DNA of 64,000 bases from Chaetoderma sp. LZ-2023a (GCA_034401795.1 CM067367.1:28907916-28971915), one strand, 5' to 3'. Positions 1-12,126 are shown, numbered from the stretch's first letter. A program made the numbers and translations. Notes: generated by a model not told the origin, from the letters alone.

Positions 1-1840
1 AGTGAGCCAAGGATTTTACTTTTACTGCATGGTTCACCACCATAAAGTGGATCATCATTTTTTTTAGTTTAATGCTTTGTAGATAGGTATATGTTGGTGA
101 ACTCTGTTTTGGATTCATTCATAAAGAGATTCTCAATTTCTAGTTTGTTTGCAGCTATAGGGAGAGGTTCGTCAAGAGGTTTCTTTTCCTCATCTATGAA
201 ATCTACACCGTCGGCATATTCCATCTCTAGCGGAATACCCAGTATTGACACTGGGGGTTTGGTCTTGTGGACCTTTCCCGCACAGATTTCAATCCCAGCA
301 GCAAGGTAACATGTGAAAAGCACCTATTCAGAGCCGATTGATGTCTCAAACTCTACAGACTTCACTGACTCGACTCGTACTCTCAGTTTGGTGTCTGCAA
401 GCAGTAGTCTTACTAGTCGTAGCTCATCTTCACCACAACTGGCCTGGCATAGTACATCTAGGATCTTTGAGCATTTAATTGTGTCGAAGGCTCGTGACAT
501 GTCAATGCCCATTTTGTGGAAATCCCAGTGTTTGGACATGACTACCGATACAAGCATGCGTTGAGCCCATACAATGTCTGCACAGTTGCATGCACGTTTG
601 AAGCCACTGTGACATGATCCTGTGAAGTCATCGATCCAGTCTCGGATGCGGCACAGAGTAACATTGGATAGGATTTACTGCATGCTGTTGAGGAGCACAA
701 TGGGCCACAGATTACCTGGGGGCCAGGTGGCATCTTCGGCTTTGGTAGTGTGATACGGGTGAATTGATTAGGTGTGTGATCGGTTTTTAGATAATGTCAC
801 TTGCATATTTGAATAGTTCATTGCTCATGCCATTAGGTCCACATACACGCCCATTTACAGGACTTTAAGTGCCTTCTCAACTTCTGCTGTCTTATTTGGT
901 GTTAGTCATGGCCTGGGGTCTCCTGAGAACGGGTGAAAGGGTTCATCATCGTTGTCAGTGAACTGTTCCTTGAACCATTCTCGAATCGTCTTGGCTTTTC
1001 CCTGGTCAGTCCCGATAAAGTGTCCTTTAGAGTTGTGTACAGTGAGTGGTGGTGTGTAGTCAATAACTCTCAGGGCTCGGACTGCCTGAAACATTTTCTG
1101 ACAGTCATCTGTGGCAGTGATTTCATCTGCTAGGGAGTCTGCTTGTTGAATAGCAAGATCTTTTAAGCATTCGCTAATGTGGCGCAGAATGTTATTGCGC
1201 TCCCGGCGTAGTTTGGTGCGGTCTTCACTTTGGCCACTTTGATAGATGCGCAGCTGTAACGCTTTCTACTCTGCTGACAGTTTTACGACTAGAAGGTCAT
1301 CAGTATAGCTAGTTCGGTTGTTTTTAAGAACACCTATGGTGCTGGTAGCTGATGATTCCATAGATTTCAGTATTTTGGTTAGGGCATCGTTTGGATCGGA
1401 GCTAACGTCGATGTTAGCTATCTGCTCCCCGAGGGTCTTTTTGTATGATATTTGAGTGGCCGATGAGCTTGGGTAGGTTGTAGGTGACTCAACCCGCTTG
1501 CGTGGTATGGTATTAGGTAGAGATCATTCATCTGAAGGCATGTTATGGCTGGCTTTTGGTCAGAATTGAGGTCTGTGCCTCCATAGAAACAAGCATAATT
1601 TGAGATAATGGCACTTTCGTATTTGAATAGTTCATTTCTCATGACATCAGGTCCGAATGCACGTCCATTATTCAGTGTTCTGAGTGCCTTCTCAACTTCT
1701 GCTGTTGGTGTTTTCATTAGTGTTAGTAATGACCTGCGGTTATCTGAGAACGGGCGCATGGGGTTCATCATCGTGGTCAGGGAACTGTTCCTTGAAACAT
1801 TCTCGAATTGCGCCGGCTTTGCCCTGGTCAGTTCGTTCGT
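1..1840 (-). mobile_element. Decayed LINE fragment A (reverse transcriptase part), cut by the window edge
   Basis: Broken coding traces of a non-LTR retrotransposon, read right to left. At 557-324 the translation contains DMSRAFDTI, the metal-binding motif A of LINE reverse transcriptases. At 323-69 it contains YADGVDFID, which matches motif C with the second catalytic aspartate replaced by G. At 1771-1600 the peptide EVEKALRTLNNGRAFGPDVM resembles the conserved stretch at the start of the RT domain. Stops and frameshifts separate these pieces, so no intact protein remains. The segments 780-1020 and 1608-1835 are diverged copies of each other, showing an internal rearrangement. The 3' end lies beyond base 1. 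Clade not determined. Confidence 0.8.
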
Positions 1841-3030
1841 TCATTCGTTCAATTGGTATTTATTGGCCGCTCACACCTAGATGTATTTGGGCCATGACTC
1901 GCTCTTAGAGGTGCTTCCCCGAAGGGTTGCTCTAAATAAATGAAAACTGAAAGAAGTCGAAAAATTAAGTTGTTGCTGGGAGTGTGTTGCCTGATGTTAC
2001 CTAATGTATTGTAGTTGGCTAGTGTCTATGTTGTATGCAGTGTTGAGGAAGGGGTGGGAGGGGAATTACTTTATTTCTCAAGGTGGTGGGGTGGGGCTGG
2101 AGGGCAGTCTGTGAAATAAAATCTCAAAATCAGAAATCAGGAAAATTTAAAAATAAAAAATATGATGAAACTGAATGATAATATTATCAACTGAGAAGAA
2201 ACAAATTAATATAATGGCATGTGATTAACTGAATAAGAAACGGGAAGAAGAAACTAAAGATCTAGTGTGTGCAGAAATGAGGACCTGAGTTACTAACTTA
2301 GAATTATAACCTGTTGCCGTTTCAAATGATAAATTGATTGAGTGTTGCTGTTTAGGTATTGATGGGCCTAGTCATTGTCCGTCATCAGTCAAGGCGCAGG
2401 CTGCGAAGAAGGCTGTTCTCTCATATTCAGGCAGATTGGTTGTGAAGGAGAGCTTCAACATTTACACCGACAGGGATGGTGATCACTCAAGCAAGGCCAT
2501 GTCGATCATGAAGGTGTAGATCTGTTGGATTTCATTGTTTTCATCAGGCATGTAAGGCGGTTTTCCCCCAGTCTCCGATCATCATGGTAACATATCTCGT
2601 CTTCATCTCAGTTCGTTCGCCGAGTCTTCCCCGGGTCAGACACCATCAAGCAGCATATCTATCAGCAGGCTGATCGACCACTCATCGTCCATACTCGACC
2701 AACAGCATCCCATTAGGGCAGTTTTGGCAAATCTGCCTAATTTTTTTTATTACCCTTGTCTGTATGTGGCTATGCACAAAAGTGCCTCCTTTTAGGTAGG
2801 TGTGTGTATACCCACATACAAACAAAAGTTGTTTTGACGGCTCATGGGCAGGGTCAATGGGCTTTGGCCCTTTGGCCAAAGATTTCCATTTCTATCCTGT
2901 CCCTGCGCCTTTGCATGTGCCAAACGTGTCCGAAAGCCTATCAAAAGTATCATTTTCTGAGGGATTCCAACCTCAGTCCATGAGTTCTTTAATGTCCGAT
3001 TTGCTTCAATGCTAATCAGACGGGGCCAAC
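1841..3030. other. No recognised gene or repeat boundary
   Basis: Non-coding in appearance, with only short unconvincing reading frames. It separates the two LINE fragments. It is A-rich around 2120-2240 and T-rich around 2740. I see no domain, tail or inverted repeat here. It may be further decayed LINE sequence or an insertion between the two copies. Confidence 0.4.
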
Positions 3031-3034
3031 TTCT

Positions 3035-4570
3035 TTACATCCCTTCCGAAGGACCCCAATAAAGTCTCTTTCATAGTTGTGTATAGTGAGCGGTGGTGAG
3101 TAGTTGGTCAATCTCAGGGCTCGGGCTGTCTGAAATATTTTGTTACAATCATTCTTGGCAGTGATTTCATCTGCTAGGGAGTCTGCTTGTTGAATAGCAA
3201 GCGCTTTTAACCGTTCGCGGATGTTGTGCAGAATTTTATTGCGTTCACTGCATAGTTTGGTACGGTCTTTACTTTATCCACTTTGAGAGGTGCGCAGCCA
3301 TAATGCTTCCTGCTCAGCTGGTAGTTTTATTAATACAGGGTAATCAATATAATTAGTTCAGTTGTTGTTTTTTAGAACGCCTATGGTGCTGCTAACTGAT
3401 CATTTCATATATCTTAGTATTTTGCTTAAGGCTTCTTTTGTATTGAAGTTGATGTTAGCTATCTACTACCCGAGAGCCTTTTTGTATGGCATTTGGGTAT
3501 TAATGTCATTGATGACCTTAGGTAGGTTGTAGGTGACTCTACCCTTTTGTCTGGTATGACGTTTGTACATCAGGTAGAGATGGTTCATCTGAAAGCGGTT
3601 AAGGACTGGCTTATGATTACCATTGAGGTATACACCTTCATAGGTATGAACATCCCGAAGTAGGGACTTCTTCTTGCTTCTGTTTTGCATAGTTTGAAGT
3701 CGATTTGGTTGAAGACTGCTGTTGTAGCCTTAGTGTCTGTTAGGGCTTTGCGATCAGCAATGTGTCCTGTCCATGTTGTCCGGTAACGGTAAGGGTGTTT
3801 GAATGCCGTATTTGTGGCAAATAGGCCATTGGAACTAAGAAATGCCAGCAGTGCATTTCCATCGTTGATGTGTGTACCCTCTCCATACGACTCCATGCAT
3901 AAGTCAAGTCAAATTCTTGTCCTCATTGCTGAGTTTACCCAGCTTGGAGTTGAAATTTCCACACACGACCAGGTGCCATCTGGATGTGATTGTAATGGCT
4001 GAGCTCAGTTCTGAATAGAAGTAATTAAATATTGATGGATTCTCTTTGGCTTTTCAGTAGTTAGACCATATGCATTGAATATAGGACACTTATGCTGAGT
4101 TCGGATATGTTATCGAGGTACTCCGATCGGCAGTATCACGTGGTTCCTTTACCTATTTACACATGCGCACACTTTTACTCTCGCTTGAAGCAGGAGTAAT
4201 CGAGTAGAATTTGTGTCACGTGATATTGTTATCCGATTATACTCTCGGGCGTTCGGATATGGAATCGGGGTAAGCAAGGTACCTAGATAACATATCCGAA
4301 CTTGAGGTTAGTGGTGGTTCATTTTCGCGTTGGTATAGCTAGGTCAATGAATGCAACGCCTTAGTCAGATTGTGAATCTTAAACCCCGGTATGTGGGCGT
4401 GTCTTCATGAGTACTAGCTTGTGGTCTGTCTGAAGGTGCTGCTCTGAGTCTCTTGAATGTATGTAAGATCGATGTTATAGTGTTCACAGTCTGCACCTAA
4501 GATTCGCCTCTTTGATGTTTCTATTATACCATTTACATTCCACGTAGCTATGTTAAGCTCCTGGGAAGAT
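3035..4570 (-). mobile_element. Decayed LINE fragment B (APE-type endonuclease part)
   Basis: Read right to left, the order of motifs is that of an apurinic-type LINE endonuclease. ELNIATWNVNG lies near 4560-4515, GNFNSKLG (the usual GDFNAxxG motif) near 3968-3923, NDGNALLAFLSSNGLF with NTAFKH near 3860-3800, FNQIDFKLC near 3710, and a degraded SDHxxV-like segment near 3620. The stretch 3060-3440 is homologous to 1020-1400 in fragment A, so both derive from one family. Frames are broken by stops and shifts, and a 205-bp MITE-like insertion interrupts the domain at 4098-4302. Ordinary nuclease of a retrotransposon; not functional as it stands. Confidence 0.85.
4098..4302. mobile_element. 205-bp MITE-like insertion in LINE fragment B
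   Basis: Perfect 17-bp terminal inverted repeats: AGTTCGGATATGTTATC at 4098-4114 and its reverse complement at 4286-4302. LINE endonuclease-like coding traces continue on both sides, so this is a later insertion. It holds no coding capacity. I could not define a target duplication with confidence. Confidence 0.65.
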
Positions 4571-4619
4571 CGCGCTGTCTGCGGATGTCGAACACAGATT
4601 CTAGTTTGAAGAAAGTTCT

Positions 4620-5310
4620 AAGAGATAATCAGAGTTGCTTCTGTATGCGGATGTCAGCCGTTAAGATTTGATGACTTAGTTTCCCCACAAAGTTGGTACT
4701 TACGGAGGAGACGGACGTGGAGGTCTCATCTTTCACCCCATGGTGTTATTTATCGCTTATAATGCAAAAAGTGACTAATTTACCTCAAATGTGAAGTGAA
4801 TGCCCAATATTTCACGTTAAAACGTTGTTATCCATCACTTTGATATCCTGGAAATAGCATTTGATAATTTCCTTATCGGCAGAGTCCCCAGACAACCCTA
4901 ACATGTGAGAGTGCCAACCTCTCCCATACATGTACATAAACACTGATATGAGGGGTCACCACAATTCTAAAACCGGCCCTGCAGTTAATGTGTCAACTCA
5001 CATATATTTTTGTAAAATAATTTATAAAAATTTAAAAAGCTTATCATATTCCAGAGTTTCATATGCTGGACATTCGTGGTCACGGTCTGCACTTAGCTTT
5101 TCTATGGCTAGACTATTGGGTCTTTGACAAGGCCATATCAATTTATTTTGTTTGTTTTATAAACTCTCCTAACGTAATTTTTCCATATCTATAAAAAAAA
5201 AATAATTCTGGAATTTTAAGGCATTATTTTCAACGTTCTTCCCATCTAGCAATTTTTTGCAGCCAAATCCTTATCACTCGGAATTCCTCAGAATTTTCTG
5301 TAAGTCTTTA
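4620..5310. other. No recognised feature
   Basis: AT-rich sequence with no coding signature or clear repeat boundary. The only oddity is an A-run at 5193-5202. Confidence 0.4.
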
Positions 5311-5319
5311 TGTTCTGGT

Positions 5320-5475
5320 CAAGAAAAGACTATTTTTGAAAATTTACCATTGGAATGGCTGGATCGTTGACTAGCCAGCCATTTCAGTGGTAAATTGTCA
5401 AAAAATAGTCTTCTCTTGGCCTGTGAATAGAGACTCAATGGGAAAACGTTTTGGATTTTCTTGATCAATCTTGAC
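5320..5475. mobile_element. TTAA-MITE (family P) copy 1
   Basis: Hairpin centred near 5373. The arm AAAATTTACCATTGGAATGG is followed by its near-complement and by the family's flanking TCTTCTCTTGGCC. The ends are eroded and no TTAA is visible. This is the left-most copy; most others lie in or near CNOT1. Confidence 0.7.
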
Positions 5476-5757
5476 AATTAACATGATGAAAGGATGTAAT
5501 ACTGTAATAGCTTAAAACCTCTGAGCTTAAAATTGTGCGGTATCTTTATTTCCCCCCATCTCCGATCGTGTTTCTGGGTGGGAATTTTCGTAAAACAAAC
5601 CATTAAATTGGTCTGGCCTAACCAAGCGTCATACAGGCTTATTGTTGCATCACGTGCATTTATACCGTTCATGTCTATATATTCCAGGCTTAGAAATAAC
5701 TTAATGTTTCCAAAACAAAATAAACGATACTGTTGAATATGTTGAACACGATGGATG

Positions 5758-6010
5758 TTCCCAGTTTATCCGTTCATCATATGACGTCATAATCAACTAC
5801 GTGACCTGTTGGAAGTTACGTCATAGATAAGAACGTCACGAACACATAATTAAAGATAATAAATTAACTGGGCGCTGTTGATGCCAGATATTCAACAGCT
5901 TACCTGTAGACCTATAGTTTTCTGGAAATTGATAGTCAGGGAGTTCAGGGATCGCTCGATCCCAGCACGAGCAAGGTGTGGGTGGAGCTTAGCTAGAGAG
6001 GGGGTGGGGA
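5758..6010 (+). mobile_element. CRE-MITE (family A) copy 1, truncated
   Basis: TGACGTCA lies at 5782-5789. The usual central hairpin is reduced to half, and the GATCGCTCGATC and GTGTGGGTGGAGCTTAGC tail is present. The right terminus is replaced by G-rich sequence (6001-6050). Confidence 0.75.
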
Positions 6011-6052
6011 GGGGGTGGTGCGTGGGGGTGGGGGTGGAGTGGTGAGAGGTGT

Positions 6053-6107
6053 AATTGGATTAGAAGACGTTTCTGTCTAAGGCAACAATGTCTTCTAATC
6101 CAATCGT
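6053..6107. repeat. Short hairpin repeat
   Basis: ATTGGATTAGAAGAC and its reverse complement GTCTTCTAATCCAAT surround a short loop. Related stems with changed sequence recur near 7880, 13500, 16640 and 61340, always beside TTGAATATTTT-type flanks, so this looks like a variant core of the hairpin elements. Confidence 0.6.
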
Positions 6108-6469
6108 GTTCAACATATTCAATAGAATGTTTCTTAGGCCTATATCGTGATCGCGATTGTATTAACTGTTATATTTCTGTTTTTGTTTAGGAAACATATT
6201 AACTGATTTCTGATGGAAGTAATCTTCATAATTTGCTCTATGGTAATGTATGACAGAGATTACCCGCTAGTAAGCCGCCATTCTGCACCTATCATGGCCT
6301 CAAGATCGTGGTTATTTTAACCATTTCACAATTGAGACACGAAATTACTAATTCTTTATGCTGGACGTAATATTTTGTTGAATATTTTGAAACTATGTTG
6401 ACTGGGGGACAGGCAGCAACGGATTCCAGTCAAATTCGTTTCGAAATATTCGTCAACATATCTGTATAA

Positions 6470-6831
6470 TTGTCTTGTAATTTAGACGTCAGAATCAGGG
6501 CTAAAATGATATGCCTTAGGTCTCAATGGGCCAAAGTGTCCCGCCATATAAATGAGTCGATCGACATGACGAGTAAACGGAAGCAATGCTTTTTGGTGAG
6601 TGTTTTCTGGTTTTTAACAGAAGTACCTCCCAGGAGAGTCAAGACGTATTTCATTATCAGTCGCAGATTTTTTTCCCTATCCATCTCTTTTATCTTATCA
6701 GCAGTCTCGCGGTGAAGCCAAGGCAACAATTAAACACAAAAACATTTCCACTACTATATTAGCATTTCATCAATAAGCATGCATAACGCATTTCTTGCTG
6801 TGCTATTGGGATGAACACACACACACACACA

Positions 6832-6891
<60 letters not shown>

Positions 6892-7262
6892 CACACACGT
6901 CGCCTCGTGGTCCACACCCGGTTGATCCATCTTATGTCCACGCATACTGCCATGATCTAATTAGACAATTTGTAAGACGTAAGAAGAAAAATAGAGCAAT
7001 TACAGATTATAACCTTCCCGTTTTTGCAACAATTTAAAAGAATTTCGGATTTTTCTGTATGCGACAAATGTGAAATCCTTGTCTACAGTCTCAATTAAGC
7101 CAAAATCAGACCAGGTAGTTTCCAACATTCCATTAGCTTCCATTTATCTGGAATCGGATCTGATCCAGATCTGTGTTGTTAATCTGGATCACGGCGAAAG
7201 TCTGAAAATTGTACACTTTTAGGGTAACAACTCTTGTTTTAAAATCTGAGCCAAAATCTTAC
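6470..7262 (+). repeat. Dispersed repeat R, copy 1
   Basis: One of four copies (also 9830-10515, 15320-16060 and 27730-28450). They share a run from TGATGAGTAAACAGAAGCAA-like sequence through GTCAAGACGCATTTC and GCAGTCTCGCGGTGAAGCCA to a terminal part ending in AATCTGCATGATTAC. No coding signal is consistent between copies. Confidence 0.7.
6814..6898. repeat. (CA)n / (CGCA)n microsatellite
   Basis: A CA dinucleotide run passes into a tetranucleotide CGCA run. It sits inside repeat R copy 1 at a place where the other copies have no tract. The reading frames across it are artefacts. Confidence 0.97.
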
Positions 7263-7334
7263 CAGTAGGAATTTGCATGATTACGTCATCATCAATCATC
7301 ATCATTATCAATATAGACATTTGCTTTTGTGTAA

Positions 7335-7700
7335 TGTACCTTTCCAGTGTATCCATTCATCATATGACGTCATAATCAACTACGTGACGTGTAGGATGAC
7401 GTTTATAATCAATTACAGCATGAATGACTCCATTTAGTTCGTCTTGTTTTAAACGCTTAATAGTCTGACACGTTGTACGAATTGTATGTCTTTGCTATTT
7501 AATAAGCATGCATAGGCAGCAATAGCACCCAGTCAAATTAGATTCAAAATTTTGAAACCAATTTTACAGGGCTCAACATCATACCTGTGTAGTTTTCTGG
7601 AAATTGATATTCAGGGCATTCCGGGCTCGATCGATCCCAACACGTTGGTGGAGCTTAACTATAGGGATGGGCGTAGCGTAGCTTAAACTGGAAGGGTCCA
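7335..7700 (+). mobile_element. CRE-MITE (family A) copy 2
   Basis: Opens with GTACCTTTCCAGTGTATCC and ends ACTGGAAGGGTCC, preceded by AT and followed by ATT. TGACGTCA at 7365-7372. The central hairpin is eroded. Confidence 0.8.
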
Positions 7701-8334
7701 TTAGCATCGTACATGATTTCATTTTCCTTCTTGAAGGTGGTTGTGGTTTTCATGTTTATAAATGATGTTTCTGCACACTACACGGAGTACAGCTCATAAA
7801 GAAGTCAACACGTTTCAAAAACAAAAACATGATAGGTAGTACGATTTTGAGCACGACGTAAGAATGTGCTGTGGGATATTTTGAAAATAAATAGATTGGA
7901 AAACATTGCTGAAAGTAAAAGATACATTAGCTGAAAGATCTAAACAACATTTATATAACGAATCGCGTGTATAAACTGCTTCTAGTGTGTCAATACTAGC
8001 ATTTGATATTCGATTCTTCACTAAGTTGCCCAGAAGATACATATTAGAAATTCCAAAAATATTAAAAACAAATTTAACCGCAGAATTCATAGCCGTTTAA
8101 CAGATAACGCGAGGCCTAATATATCGCTTTGCAATTCCCGTCGTCGTTCATTGACCCAAAGTATGGCCGCTATCAGTCATATGTTGTGGTTATGTCTGCA
8201 GACAATTTCTTTGAATTGTCCCTATCATTTTCAGCTCGCCGTTACTAAGTACAACAAGGACACATTTATCGAATACACGCACTGTTTATATATCTTTTCA
8301 GTCAGACCGCCATACTGTCAAAAGTGTCAATTTT

Positions 8335-8794
8335 GGAAACAATGTTGCTGAAAGCTGCTGCCGTTACGTTTTAGATTTTGACATACATCTTCGGGACCCA
8401 TGCGTACAAACATCCACCCACGTTCGGAGAAGATTGCTCCATTAGGTCCAGAGTTATTGAGAAATGTATCAAAAATGTTTTTGACAACTATGCTGCTGAC
8501 AGCTGTTGCTAATACAATTTAGATTTTGAGCCCAAAAATGGCACACGTGGTCGGGACATCGCTAACATACCCCCCCCCCCAAGTTTTGAGAAAATTTCTC
8601 CAGTAGAACCAAAGTTATTGAAGAATGTGTAAAAAGAGATATTTCGAAAACAATGTTGCTGAGAGAGGTTGTTATTGTGCTGTAGCTTTTGACACCAAAA
8701 TTGGCATACATGGCCGGGACCCCATGGGCAAGCCTCCACCAAAGCTTGAAGAAGATCACTCCAGTAGAACCAGCGTTATTTTAAAATGTCTTTA

Positions 8795-8796
<2 letters not shown>
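8335..8796 (+). repeat. Three degenerate ~155-bp tandem units
   Basis: Units begin near 8335, 8483 and 8646, each with a variant of GGAAACAATGTTGCTGAAAG and ending in a variant of CCAGAGTTATTGA. They run straight into a (CAA)n tract. The same three-unit arrangement is at 13950-14397. The origin is unknown. Confidence 0.7.

Positions 8797-8839
<43 letters not shown>
8797..8839 (+). repeat. (CAA)n microsatellite
   Basis: A pure trinucleotide run at the end of the three-unit repeat. It could be the simple-repeat tail of a retroposed unit, but no coding part is visible next to it. Confidence 0.95.
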
Positions 8840-9063
8840 GTAGCGCTCCAGGCTCGCATTAACCCTTGCGTCTAATGACGCGGGTAACGCTATTGTTGTG
8901 GTGTTATTCGATAATATATGAATACTACTTTTCCTTTTAATCAATCACTCCTTATGTATTCTTTTTGTAACATTATAACTCATACAATCAATAACATTTG
9001 TTGGGCCATCTTCCTCCCCAGATCCCCATTCCCTTTCCGATGGGGCCATAGACTATCCCACAA

Positions 9064-9434
9064 TTCACCTTTCCAGAGTAGCCATCTATCAATCTGACGT
9101 CATAATCAGCTAAGCGGCGTGTTGGATGACGTCATATTCATGAAGTCATAAATGATTCTATGTGGCCAGTCTTTAACTCTTAATAGTCCGACACGTTGTA
9201 CGAATTGTATGTCTCTACTATTTAATAAACATGCTGTTGAATATTTCGAAACTAATTTGACTGGACTTTGTTGCGCCCAGTCAAATTAGTTCCAAAATAC
9301 GCAATATCTTACCTTATAGTTGTCTGGAAATTGATAGTCAGGGAGTTCTGAGATCGCTCGATCCCAATACAAGCGAGGTGTGGGTGGAGCTTAGCTAATA
9401 ATGGGCAGGGCAGAGCTAAATGTGGAAAGTTCCA
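9064..9434 (+). mobile_element. CRE-MITE (family A) copy 3
   Basis: Begins TTCACCTTTCCAGAG and ends GTGGAAAGTTCCA. Two TGACGTCA palindromes, at 9095-9102 and 9127-9134. The central hairpin arms run from about 9238 to 9312, with a loop shortened relative to other copies. Confidence 0.88.
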
Positions 9435-9829
9435 TTGTGCTACACTGCGTATCGTCCTACGGTTGCGCCTGCATTGTTGTCTTACAATTTACATTTAACT
9501 CAAGTTATCTGTTCATCTCTCAGGTTTGGTTAATCATACTTGAACCAAGCTTGGATACATGCTTCCATATAAGGACATGGCATTGCACAATGGCCTTGAG
9601 GTCAAATGGTCAACAGTCAGCGTCAACATATTCAACAATAATTGTCTTGTAATTGAAACACTTGAATTCGAAGGGTAAAAATAGCCTTTTAAACTTTACA
9701 GACAAGAAACGACAAATCTTTTATGATGTAACAAATATTTGGTCGAATATTTACTATCCTATGTAACTGGCAGACGTTGCTGCCTGACAGGTTCTAGTCA
9801 AATTAGTTTCAAAATATTCAACAACTTAT

Positions 9830-10515
9830 CTGTATAGCTGAGTTGTAATTGAGACACCATAATTTCACTGGATAAGGAAACATGTTCGTTTGGTTCCAAA
9901 GGATCAAGGAATCCCCTCCATATAAATGCGTCGATCGACCAGGATGAGTAAACAGAAGCAATTTGCTTTTGCTGAATGTGTTCTGTTTTTTAACACAAAT
10001 ACCTCCCAGAAGAGTCAAAACGCATTTTCTCTCTTTTTATCTTATCATCAGTCTCGCGGTGAAGCCAAAGCGGCAATTAAGCACAAAAACCTTTCCATTA
10101 CAAAATTAGCATTTGATCAATAAGCATGCATACTGATTTTTAACACGCCATTGGACGGAATGCCATATTGCCACTCGATCCCATGGCCATAATTCCTGGA
10201 TCTAATTAGACAATTCCTATAAACATGCTAGAAATAATAGAGCAAATTACAGATTGTAGCCCTCCCATTTTGGACACGGTTTAAAAGAATTTCAGATTTT
10301 ATGTACGGATTGTTGTGGAATCCTAGGGAACAGTCGCAAGCAAGCCAAATAAGGCCTAGTAGTTTCCGAATTTTGAGATTTCATGAGGTTCGATTTTTTA
10401 ATCTGATCTGATGCGATCTGTGTTTTTAATCTGGATCACGGCCAACGTTTGCAAATTATCCACCTTGACAGCAACACATCTATGTGTTAAAATTTGAGCT
10501 ATAATCTGATCAGTA
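9830..10515 (+). repeat. Dispersed repeat R, copy 2
   Basis: Lies inside duplicated block copy 1. Its terminal AATCTGCATGATTAC segment is replaced by the adjoining (AT)n tract. Confidence 0.75.
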
Positions 10516-10516
10516 G

Positions 10517-10518
<2 letters not shown>

Positions 10519-10611
<93 letters not shown>
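10519..10611. repeat. (AT)n microsatellite
   Basis: About 46 uninterrupted AT units. Confidence 0.98.
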
Positions 10612-10615
<4 letters not shown>

Positions 10616-10689
10616 CATTGAGGTCACACGTCAGAAGATCTTCTGTATGGATTGCAACCAATGTTGTGGAATCCCAGTGTACAGTCACA

Positions 10690-10905
10690 TGGCGGCACAT
10701 AGCACTGCACAGCGAGTATGTAATTTCTCACCAAGCTAAATCATGGTTGTAGCTGTATAAGATATGATGTATGGAATAAACTGTATGGCGGTGAAAGCAA
10801 AGAACAAGCCAATCTATATATAAACTGATTATTGGTGTGAATCTATTTCGCCCTACTGAATGGAATTGATATTTGAATTCTAATCAGGATTAATCGCACT
10901 CATAT
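10690..10905 (+). repeat. U repeat, partial copy
   Basis: Runs from a variant of TAGCACTGCACAGCGAGTAT to GAATTGATATTTGAATTC. It keeps the short TATATATA site (about 10815-10822) that is occupied by the Tc1 element in the copy at 16825. Confidence 0.75.
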
Positions 10906-11508
10906 CCCGCAGTTAACCAGGGCTGGATTTAGAACGGAGCAGCCATATAGGGTTTTCCACAAAATTTCGGGAGACAGAGAGGGAGGCTGGTAGGTGGGAA
11001 TGTCAGGTGGTCAGTAGGCTCGCTCCATTAGTTCTTCAAGATGAGAATCCCCAGAGGTTTGGACCACCCTTAGATGTAAGATGTACAACCAGTTTCCCCT
11101 TAGATAAGATTGAAATGCAGGAAATGGATTCTCAACTAGAGTATCTAATTGTAATAATTTTCTTAGGGACATTGTACTCCCAGACACCCTTATATGGAAT
11201 TGTGCCACACCTTCCTAGCTATTACAATACTAACACCAGTACTGCAGTTAACCTGTCCCTCTCACACCCACATTTTTATTATTTGGTAGAGTGGGGTGGG
11301 GTTCTGGGCTCGCGCCCAAAGTTGGGGAACCCTAGTGTCTGCCCACACTCCTTCCTCTATTACAATTTGAACCAAATCGAACTTGCAGTTTCTGAGATAT
11401 CCACACATCCGGAATTTGAACCGATCTGGATCCCATTGTTTTATCCATATCATGGCTAACGTCTGAAAATCTGCATGGACAGCAAGTTCCTTCATTGTGT
11501 TAAAATTT
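10906..11508 (+). repeat. U-flanking dispersed sequence
   Basis: A related stretch occurs at 18960-19320, sharing a GCCGGATTTAGAAC-type start, GAGGCTGGTAGGTGGG and TGCCCACACTCCTTCCTCTA. A 150-codon open frame at 11007-11459 is not supported by its paralogue, which carries deletions and frame changes, so I read this as repeat rather than gene. Confidence 0.6.
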
Positions 11509-12126
11509 GAGCCAAATTGGATTAGTAGATTTTTAGACACATCTCCAGACACAGAGGGAACCTATCACAATACCCGCTTACCCTTATGGAGCGAGGGTAA
11601 TGATAAATTCATTATGATGTAAGGAATATTGTGTTGAATATTTTAAAACTAATTTGACTGAGAACTGTTGTTGCACGGGACAGCATCAGGTTTCAGTTAT
11701 CTTAGTTTCAAAATTTTGAACAGCTTTTGTGGTGAGATGCCTTGAAGTTGTCATTGGACGTCTTGAGAATGGAAAATATCGTCATTTTTGTCAGAAAGAA
11801 ATATCTCAAATAAATTTGAGCCAAATCGGATTAGTAGATTTTTAGATACATCTCCAGATACAGAGGGAACCTATCGCAATGCCCGCTTACCCTTATGGGG
11901 CGAGGGTAATGATAAATTCATTATGATGTAAGGAATATTGTGTTGAATATTTTGAAACTATTTTGACTGAGAACTGTTGTTGCACGGGACAGCATCAGGT
12001 TTCAGTTATCTTAGTTTCAAAATTTTGAACAGCTTTTGTGGAGAGATGCCTTGAAGTTGTCATTAGACGTCTCGAGAATGAAAAGTATCGTCATTTTTGT
12101 CAGAAAGAAATATCTCGAAAAATATT
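11509..12126 (+). repeat. 309-bp tandem duplication
   Basis: The segment starting GAGCCAAATTGGATTAG at 11509 is repeated from 11818 with few differences, through a shared hairpin-element core to GTCAGAAAGAAATATCTC. Unlike most neighbours the two units are nearly identical, implying a recent local duplication. Confidence 0.85.

Larger units (their letters stand above)
7757..10510 (+). repeat. Duplicated block, copy 1 (partner 13380-16060)
   Basis: The same order of sub-elements occurs in both copies: a TAAATGATGTTTCTGCACA-type start, three ~155-bp units, a (CAA)n tract, a family A MITE, a GTGCTACACTGCG segment, then repeat R. The offset is about 5.6 kb. A third partial copy of the left part lies at 16510-16790. 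Scattered substitutions and small indels indicate an old event. Confidence 0.85.

Noticed and set aside
11007..11459. 150-codon open frame
   Set aside because: Lies in dispersed repeat; the paralogue at 18970-19300 has deletions that disrupt it, and the peptide shows no family features.
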